Shown one piece after another: positions 56,620 through 64,000 of a stretch of DNA of 64,000 bases. The notes beneath the pieces are model-generated. The model saw only the letters and a program-made list of their open reading frames with translations. It was not told the origin of the DNA and ran no database searches. This stretch comes from Cinnamomum chago. Its lineage: Eukaryota; Streptophyta; Magnoliopsida; Laurales; Lauraceae. Position 1 is the stretch's first letter. Every line of letters starts with the position of its first letter. A program made the position numbers and the translations under genes. The stretch lies in contig CP142460.1 in NCBI GenBank assembly GCA_038049695.1, positions 22,819,001-22,883,000 of the forward strand. Direction: 5' to 3'.

Positions 56620-58660
56620 TCTCCTCAAGCTGGTGCATATACATTTATTATTCTCAGTTTTGGAAAAACCCATGATAATTGCTTCTCGGCTCTTCTAATA
56701 GCTTTTATGAGAAAATCTGCTAGTGGATCTTCAGTAGGAGAGTGATCAAGGTGAATCTCTATTGTAACAACTTTCTTGTGAACAAAATGAGAACTAGCTT
56801 CTTTCATTATAAGCAAGAATATTCACAATATACTCTACTGCGTATTATCACAAAATACGACCCATTTGATTTAGGGGAATTCTTAACCACATCAACTCAC
56901 AAGCACAATGGGCCATTGCTCTGTATTCTGCTTCAGAGCCTGAGCGAGAAACTGCTGAGTTTTTTTTTTTTTCCACAATACAAACTACCTCCAACCAAAG
57001 TACAATACTTTAATAGTTAATGATGCTGCACGGGTAGGGGAAGTGTAGCTAAGGACTATGCTCCAACCTGAAGCTTTAGGATAGGGATCCATTGGGATCC
57101 AAATCGTCTTGGTCTCACACCACAGACATATAACCGAGAGAAAACTCAGACATAAAATTTATTAATCCATCAACTTCTTGAATGAAAGAGATTACAATCC
57201 TTTATATAGGCATTGCTTTCCTGATTCTATTCTTGGAAACAATTATAATTAAAATAAACTCTAAATAAAATAAAATAAAAAATTTTAATTACTCTCACAA
57301 CTATCCTTGACTTTTAGCTATTATTTTTTTTTTTTTGAGGAATAACTTTTTCCTAGTACTAATGTAGGCTAGAATAATTCGGAGGCTTGATTTAGAAATC
57401 AGCCACAGTCTGGAAATCTCCTTTCTAGGGGGCTTCAGTGGGCTTGGGTCTTCTGTTGAAACTTTTGGGCTGGGCCCAATGGGCTGGCTGACCAACTATC
57501 TAGCCTGCATAAGTTAACCTTCTATCTGTTTTTGAACATGCCCTATCTGCATCTCGGTATGCTTCTATGCCCAAGTGTCCATGACATTTGTAGAGAATTC
57601 CTTGCGTTGGTTCAAGTGTTCAACTACTTCAAGAATCAATGAACAACAGCTAAATGACTTTTCTTGGAGCATTCATTAATTGACTTCCACACTAATTGCT
57701 TAGGAAATATCTGGTCTTGTGATTGTTGGATAAATAGACTTTCCAACGAATTACTGATATGGCCCTTGGATTGCTCTATAAATCACCACTCTCATGGTCA
57801 AGACATTGATTCTGCTTTGTAGGAGTTTCCACTGGTTTTGCACCCAGCATACCAGTTTCTTTTGTTAAGTCCAAGGTATACATTAGATGAGTAATCAGTA
57901 ATGCCCTTCTTGGATCTAGCAACCTCACCCGAGAAGTACTTCAAATCATCTAAATCTTTTGTTTCAAACTCCTTTCCCAGATACTCTTTCAGATGATTAA
58001 CCTCATCCTTATCATTGCCAGTTGTAATGATATTATCTACATACACTATCAGAATAGGACCTTTCCATTCCTTCTTTTAACAAAAACTCCGATCAGCTTC
58101 ACATCTATTACATTCATACCTCACCATGCCTTGACTAAATCTTTCAAACCACGCTCTTGGTGAGTTCTTTCGTCCATATGAGGCTCATGGGATTTCAATC
58201 AAATCTTGCTGCAAGGTTTTTGAAGGCCTAATGTGGATCAGGACTTGCATGTTTCCGATGTAGGACTTATGCACCACTGCATACCCAGTCATTAAGAGTT
58301 CCCCCTTGCCTCTCTAGGCAGATGCTCGCCGGACCCTCACCATGAAGGAACATTTTTCACATTTAAGTGGTACAATGGCCAAGAGAATTAGCTGCTAGTG
58401 AAAGTGTCACCTGAACAGATCTTAACTTACCTATTGGAGAGAGTTTGAAGACAGTCAATACCACAAGACCATGTAAATTCATTCGCTATCAATATTTCTT
58501 TATACCATTGAATTGATCCATATGGATTAATTCAATGTACAACTATTTAATGGATCAATTCAATGTACAACTATTTACATCCAACTGTCTTCTTACCAGG
58601 TAGGAGCTCTGTTAATTCCACTTGTTATTGTTTTCCCTAATATGCTTGCCAGACCTAACA
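56620..58660 (-). pseudogene. Ty1/copia polymerase relic (RT and RNase H)
   Basis: Reading down the minus strand: LLPGKKTVGCK near 58600, a GIDCLQTLSPIGKLRSVQVT segment near 58430, PRAWFERFSQGMVRYEC near 58130, VYVDNIITTGNDKDEV (58046; the usual YVDD is YVDN), DLDDLKYFSGEVARSKKGI, then RNase H pieces GHLGIEAYRDADRACSKTDR (57560), SRSGSEAEYRAMAHCACEL (56900) and HFVHKKVVTIEIHLDH (56780). The solo LTR at 57021-57512 interrupts RNase H. A 24-bp duplication (AATTCAATGTACAACTATTT, 58530-58580) and several stops are also present. Gag and integrase are missing; the chromovirus LTR begins right where copia RT ends. Confidence 0.8.
57021..57512 (-). mobile_element. 492-bp solo LTR inside the copia relic
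   Basis: The plus strand starts TGATGCTGCACGGG and ends GCCTGCATAA (probably CATCA originally). The exact duplication GTTAA flanks it (57016-57020 and 57513-57517), and copia RNase H continues on both sides. Its plan matches the chromovirus LTR at 58702: TGGTCTCACACCA near the start, TTTATATAGG, and a GGGCTTGGG...GGGCCCA block before CCTGCAT. I infer a solo LTR of a related family. Confidence 0.8.
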
Positions 58661-58701
58661 CCCTTTTACAGTGGGGACACAAGTGTGACAAAGTGAAGCA
58701 G

Positions 58702-59125
58702 TGTTGGGAAGAAGGAGGATAGCCAACGGACTATTCTCCCACCCAAACGGCTTAGATAGGATTGTCTAGGTCTCACACCAAATACAAGAGAGAATCACAC
58801 GTTTGAGAAAGCTCAAATTTCATTCAATTTTTGTATATTCCCAAGGAGATGGGATTACATCTTTATATAATAAAGTCTAAACTCTAATTTAGCAATCAAG
58901 CCACTAAAATTAGAAACTCTCTAAATCTAAGAATCTAGAAAACTTAGAAACTGCCTAATCACAATAATTACTCAAATCTAAGAAATCTGCTAATTCTAGA
59001 AAGCCTGTTAAACTGAGAAATTGCCGATAGAGAAATCTTGGAAAAATCTTTATTGTTGGGGCTTATGGGCTTTGGGCCTTCTGGAATAAACTTTCAAATG
59101 GGGCCCAGTGGTCTGACCTGCATCA
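58702..59125 (-). mobile_element. 3' LTR of the chromovirus (424 bp)
   Basis: On the minus strand it starts TGATGCAGGTCAGACC and ends CTTCCCAACA. TATATAAAGATGTAATCCC around 58865 is a TATA-like promoter region. The last polyprotein codons run into the LTR, with the stop at 59050. The opposite LTR is outside the window, so the limits rest on TG...CA ends and the match to the 57021-57512 solo LTR. Confidence 0.7.
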
Positions 59126-60800
59126 GCTCTCCCGGGCTTGGAGAAACTCGACTCCGGTGAGTTGTCAGGTTGGTACTTCTCGTACAAATCCGGATTGAGT
59201 TTCTGAAAGTTTGTGGCGGTGACCCAAGTAGCTTCAGAGAATGGTTTACCGTTGCACTTGACCAAAAACTTGTGATATCCGTCGGTCTTTGTTGACACTA
59301 GCTGGTCATCATAGACAGCTATTTTTTCTTCTCGAGGAGCTGGAATTATGGGAAGCCGGATATCTTGCTCTTCAAACGGTTCATCTTTATAAAGCCCATG
59401 ATAAATTGTGACATCTTTGACATTGAATGTAAAAATGATATTCATGTTTGGCGGAAGATCGATCACATAGGCATTTGAGCTTATTTTCTTCAGAATCTTT
59501 AACAGACCTGCACTTCTGGGATGGAACTTCTTGTAAGTGCCTGTGGGGAACCGTTCGGGCTTAATTCGCACCATGACCATGTCTCCTTCATTGAATTCAA
59601 CATGGTGCCTTCGAGCGTCCGCGTGCTGTTTGTAAGTCTTATTACTTTTGGTAATCTGCTGACGGACCTCATCATGAATGTCCTTCATGTGCAGGGCAAA
59701 TTGTTCAGCTTCTTGGCTAGGCCTGGCTTCAGATGGTAAAGGACTCAGGTCAATCGGAAGACACGACTTAATCCCTTTTACAACTTCAAATGGTGATCTT
59801 TTAGTTGATCTGTTTATAGAGTTATTATAGGCAAACTCAGCCATGGGCAAAATAAGATCCCATGTAGCAATGTGTTCGCCGAGGAGACAGCGGAGAAGGT
59901 TTCCTAAGCTTCGATTGACGACCTCAGTCTAGCCATTAGTCTGAGGATGGTAGGCATTGGAGTACTGGAGTTTTGTCTTCATTATATGCCATAAAGTTTT
60001 CCAGAAGAAGCTCATGAACTTAGTATCTCTATATGACACTATAGTCTTGGGTAGGCCATGAAGACGAACAATCTCTTTGAAGAAAAGAGTGGCAACCTTT
60101 CTAGCATCTGCTGTGTTTGCACAAGGAATAAAGTGTGCCATTTTGGAAAACCTGTCCACCACAACAAAAGTAGAATATACCCTCTTGCAGTTTTTGGTAA
60201 GCCCAAAACAAAATCCATGCTTAGATTGTGCCAAGGCTCATGTGGAATAGGAAGGGGTTGATACAAGCCGGTATTGTTCTTCTGACCCTTTGCAAGCTGA
60301 CGGACTCTGCAAAATTCACAAATTCGGGCAACATCTGTCTTCAGGCGAGGCCAAAAGAAGCGGTCTTCCACAAGTGCCAAAGTCTTATCTCGCCCTAGAT
60401 GTCCACTGCATCCTCCTCCATGCAACTCTCGGAGGATAAACTTGCGGATAAAAGTAGCTCGCAGACAAAATTGATTTCCACGAAACAAATAACCATCATG
60501 TATAGAGAATTTGGGATGGTCAGAAAATTCACCATTAAGAAGATCTTTGTAGATGCGGCCAAACTTATGATCATCAGGATATTCTTTGCGAATCTCTTCA
60601 AAGCCTGGATCTGTGACGAAAATGGTCGTGAGCAGGTGAGAACGACGACTTAAGGCATCTGCGACCTTGTTTTCTATTCCTAACTTATGACGCAACATAA
60701 ATGTGAATTCCTGCAGATATGTGCTCCATTTGACACGGTTGGCTCTCATCTTCTTCTGTGAGTTCAGATGCTGCAAAGCTTCATGATCGGAGTACAACAC
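59050..60800 (-). pseudogene. chromovirus RNase H end, integrase and chromodomain
   Basis: The frame 60800-60039 carries the RNase H end (LGIENKVADALSRRSHLL), a degenerate HHCC finger (ELHGGGCSGHLG, then ICEFCRVRQ) and [11 protein letters not shown] with the first Asp. A frameshift near 60130 moves to 60234-59929: [25 protein letters not shown] (usual SDRD is SYRD) and [12 protein letters not shown] at 59929-59931 interrupts just before the Glu region. The last frame (59850-59050) has MPMAEFAYNNSINRSTKRSP, a GDMVMVRIKPERFP segment and a chromodomain-like FLVKCNGKPFSEATWVTA. Confidence 0.85.
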
Positions 60801-62291
60801 ATTCTTTCCCGATCAAATAATAACACCAATGACGAAGAGCTTGTATAACTGCAAAATATTCGAAGTCATACGACAAATACTTCTTGTGAGAGTCATTCAA
60901 TTTCTCGCTAAAGTAAGCAACTGGGTGACGATCTTGACTTAAGACTCCGCCAACACGAACTTGCGAAGCATCACAACTGACTTCAAAGACCTTGTCAAAA
61001 TCTGGAAGTTTCAAAACAGGCGCCTCTGTCATTTTTTGCTTGATTTGTTCAAAAGCACGAGTGGCTGCCTTGGTCCAATTGAAGCCACATTTCTTCATGC
61101 AATCAGTTATAGGAGTCATAATGGTGTTGAAATTGTGAATAAATCTCCTATAAAAGGTGGCCAATCCATGGAAACTTCGTACTTCATTGATAGTTTTGGA
61201 AATGGGCCGATCAATGATTGCATTGATCTTCTTTGGATCAGCTTCTACCCCTTGGGCCGATACAACAAATCCCAAGAATATAATTTTGGAACTTAAGAAT
61301 GTACACTTCTTCAAATTAATATAAAACTTCTCTTTGCGAAGTGCACGCATCACATACTTGAGGTGATCAAGATGTGCATCCTTGGACTTGCTGAAGATAA
61401 AAAGTCGTCAAAATACACAATGACGAATTTACCGAGGAAAGGCTGTAGAAGCTGTGTCATAACTCTCATGAAAGTGCTGGGAGCATTGGATAAGCCAAAC
61501 GGCACGACTAACCATTTGTATAATCCATTTTTAGTCTTGAAAGCTGTCTTCTATTCATCTCCTGCGCGAATACGGATTTGATGATATTCGCTTTTAAGAT
61601 CAATTTTGGAGAAGACGGAAGATTCGGCCATCATATCAAGCATGTCATCCAACCGGGGTATCGGAAACCTGTACTTAATGGTGATCTTGTTGATTGCTCG
61701 GCTGTCGACACACATTCTCTTAGAACCATCTTTCTTGGGTGTCAAGAGGGCTGATACCGCACAAGGACTCATGCTTTCGCGAATGCAACCCTTCTGGAGG
61801 AGCTCTTCAACTTGCTTTCTCAACTCTGTGTGTTTTGTAGGGCTTATGCGATAAGCAGGTAAATTTGGAAGTGATGACCTGGGGACTAGGTCAATAGCAT
61901 GCTGGATGTTCCTCATAGATGGCAACTCTTTAGGAAGATTTGCTGGAATCAAGTCTTTCAAATCATGCAACAAGGACTTGATTTTTGGTGGTGTAGAAAC
62001 TGCTTTCTTATCTTCTGCCTCTTTGAATTCTTGTGGGATAAGGGCATAAACAGCTCCTTGCTCTTTACTTTCTTCTTCAAATTTCCGCATTAAAAGGATG
62101 CGAGAACTTGGTTGTGATGCAATTTGTTTTGCCGGAATTGATTTTGATTGCTTTGCCGGGGCAGTAGGAGGCTTAAGTGGAAGAAGAGTAACCTTGCGCT
62201 TTATACTTAAAAGTATGGGTGTTTGCTTCTCCATCACTTTGGACTTTGTTATAAAAAAGCCAAGGTCTTCCCAATAGAATATGAGTGACAT
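60781..62291 (-). pseudogene. chromovirus reverse transcriptase and RNase H
   Basis: The frame 62291-61551 has [53 protein letters not shown] and [20 protein letters not shown], then a TAG at 61551-61553 where the family has Trp. The catalytic VYFDDFL lies near 61410, followed by a 1-base loss. The frame 61353-60781 resumes with [30 protein letters not shown] and [18 protein letters not shown], then RNase H ([49 protein letters not shown]). Confidence 0.85.
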
Positions 62292-62502
62292 TCATGGGGA
62301 TAATATCACACCAAATAGAATATTCATATCCACCAATTCGAAATGTTACCTGGTACCGCTTGGTCACTGGAATTGCTGAATCATTCACCCAAGAGACCTT
62401 GTAAGGCTTTGGGCGTTTTTCTGTTGGAAGCTTCACCTTGTCAATTACTTCTTGGGAGATGACATTCATCTTGCTTCCTCCATCTATGACGAGATTGCAC
62501 AA
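62173..62502 (-). pseudogene. chromovirus protease
   Basis: The frame begins CNLVIDGGSKMNVISQEV, the aspartic protease active site with DGG in place of DSG or DTG, and ends with [11 protein letters not shown], the conserved C-terminal ILLGRPW. It overlaps the RT frame in another register, so a frameshift separates them. Confidence 0.8.
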
Positions 62503-62699
62503 TCTGTTACGGCATTTTGCTATAGAGCGAAATATGGTGGTCCGCCTCCAATCTTTAGCTTCCTCGTTGGTAGTAATGAAGAGACGACAAATGAATAATG
62601 TCCGTCCTTCGATTTCAGCTTGATAGAGGGAATGATCGTCTTGTTCGGGCCAAGGTGCTTGCTCTTCATATGGTATTTCAATTTCAATTTCTTCATCAA

Positions 62700-63849
62700 C
62701 AGGCTCCGAATCATAGGCATCTTTTTCATTATGTGCATAGTAAAGATTCTTTGAACCTGGGCATTCAGAAGCATAGTGTCCTTTGCCTTTGCATCAAAAG
62801 CAATCGATGTCCTGCTTTGGTCGTGAAGAATTGACAACATTCTTCCGTTTGTTTTCAAAATTTGCAGGTCTTGCTTGATTCCAAGCAGGTGCTTGCCTGT
62901 TGGAATTTTGTGGAGGTTGTTGGGTTGAGTTTTGTGCTGGAGTAACCCACTGATAAGTCATATTGGAGGTCCTCCTTTGGAGAGGTTCACCAAAATGCCT
63001 TGAATATGGATATCACAACTGATCTTCGACGCGGAGTGCCAAGCGATGAACTTCTTCAATGCTGTAAAAGGTATGAGTAGTCAATTCCCTTTGGATCTCT
63101 TGACGCAGTCCTTTCTTGTATCTGGTGATGGCCTGTCGATCAGTTTCAGACACTTTGCATCGCACCATGAGATCATGGAACCTTTCTGTGAAATCATCTA
63201 CCGTGGAGGTCCCTTGTCTACAGTCAACTAATTGATTATAGAGGGAATCAATATAGTCAACCAGTATATACTTGTCCTCAAGTTTCTGTTTCATCTCCGC
63301 CCATGTGCTGACAGGATGTCTCTCATAATTAGCATTTCTGTCATCAATACTCCGCCACTAAACACGTCCTGCACCCTTCATCTTCATCTTGACAAAGGGA
63401 ACACGTTTGTCTTCTTCCATATTGTACCATTCAAAATAATCTTCAAGGGCTGTAATCCAGTCGGTGAAGACTTTCACATCCATGCGCCCTAAGAAATCAG
63501 GAACATCAACACGTACCTTCTTGGTGATGTCATCTTGTCGGCCGTGATGATCCTCACAATCAGTTTCATCCATAATGTGCTCCATAAATTGCTGACAAGT
63601 TTCCTGCGGCTCAACATTGATAGAATTTTGCACATTTGCTTGACGGTTGTTTCCCCCTTGTGCATTGCTGTTGTCTTTGTTGCTGGAAGATCTTGGGTTG
63701 CCATTGTTCCGGTTGCCCGGAGGAGGTGTGCCCCGAAGACGCTGTTCAACTCTATCCATTAATTCCATTATGTAGGAATCACGCTGACGGTCTGTGAATT
63801 TACCTCTGAATGTGGCTCTGGTGCAGGTAGTCTGGATTGGGGTAGACAT
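62700..63849 (-). pseudogene. chromovirus gag
   Basis: It starts at ATG 63849. A Gln/Asn/Gly-rich N-terminus (RLRGTPPPGNRNNGNP) leads to KVFTDWITALEDYFEWYNM and VPFVKMKMKGAGRV. A TAG at 63358-63360 interrupts before the next frame, which has MKQKLEDKYILVDYIDSLYN, FTERFHDLMVRC and RYKKGLRQEIQREL. A second stop lies at 63013. The zinc knuckle (C-x2-C-x4-H-x4-C, with KGKGHYASEC) near 62780 has a TGA at 62794-62796 between its first two Cys. Confidence 0.8.
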
Positions 63850-64000
63850 GCTGATTTCTTCTTTTTTTTTTGGCTACTTGCTGTTGTTGGGTCGGACTTG
63901 ACCTGAACTCAAGCCCAAGAGATGGGCTCATTTTCTGTCATAGACACGTGAGGCACTTATTCCTCGTGTCTCGTGCCCACAAGAGAGAAGGGTTGGAGGC

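Larger units (their letters stand above)
58702..64000 (-). mobile_element. chromovirus-type Ty3/gypsy retrotransposon (runs off the window)
   Basis: On the minus strand: gag (63849), zinc knuckle, protease, RT, RNase H, integrase, a C-terminal chromodomain-like segment, then the 3' LTR (59125-58702). The domain order RT-RH-IN-chromo defines chromoviruses. The 5' LTR and primer site lie beyond 64000; 63850-64000 is leader. Stops and frameshifts break every domain. It abuts the copia relic on its 3' side, so it probably inserted into copia. Confidence 0.85.

Noticed and set aside
62520..62858. 112-codon minus-strand frame in the chromovirus
   Set aside because: It is a shifted frame across the gag zinc-knuckle region; the true frame carries the C-x2-C-x4-H-x4-C motif.
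63850..64000. 5' LTR or primer site of the chromovirus at the window edge
   Set aside because: No TG...CA end and no methionine-tRNA primer complement is visible; this is leader sequence and the LTR must lie further right.

Overview
The window is nuclear DNA of a flowering plant, probably one with a large repeat-rich genome. It is AT-rich and gene-poor. It holds nested plant-type retroelements (Tat/Athila Ty3, chromovirus Ty3, Ty1/copia, a Cassandra-type 5S element, an L1 LINE), a Helitron, MITEs, a Mutator-like element and a foldback element. Only two host-type genes are visible, both split by long introns and both incomplete. I cannot name the species.

Layout. 1-3.6 kb: degenerate repeats. 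3.64-6.74 kb: a 3.1-kb non-coding TG...CA insertion with a perfect 5-bp target duplication (element A). 7.5-13.1 kb, minus strand: the first three exons of a prolyl-iminopeptidase-like alpha/beta-hydrolase with a predicted organellar N-terminus. Its 4.9-kb intron 1 holds a second such insertion (element B) and a LINE scrap. A MITE lies just upstream of the gene. 15-26.2 kb, minus: a decayed Tat/Athila-type Ty3 element with one 1.78-kb LTR. It is split by a 968-bp Cassandra-like element (5S rRNA-derived LTRs, one inverted) in the RT gene and by a 1.69-kb solo LTR in gag; both have exact 5-bp target duplications. 26.2-33 kb: MITE-like DNA, a Helitron and a 145-bp tandem array. 33.16-36.10 kb: element C, a relative of A. 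37.8-42.7 kb: arrays of GC-rich palindromic cassettes, ending at an LTR-like terminus (element D). 42.7-49.3 kb: a Mutator-like element with a FAR1/MULE transposase fused to an OTU protease domain, and a convergent plant-mobile-domain gene. 49.28-50.24 kb: a foldback element with the same GTTCGG cassettes. 50.5-52.3 kb: the 5' part of a BED zinc-finger gene, followed by a 5'-truncated LINE with a perfect 14-bp target duplication. 56.6-58.7 kb: a copia relic split by a 492-bp solo LTR. 58.7-64 kb: a chromovirus-type Ty3 element on the minus strand that runs off the right edge.

The most unusual theme is that several unrelated elements each carry their own cluster of short GC-rich palindromic cassettes, with a different core in each element. 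The large non-coding elements A and C also end in a similar short reading frame (acidic stretch, then EWRADDV and a stop) and have TG...CA ends with 5-bp duplications. This looks like an uncharacterised LTR-type family, or LTRs carrying a conserved transcription unit.

No mobile coding region here looks intact. Most in-frame stops fit C-to-T or G-to-A changes, as expected for methylated, silenced DNA.
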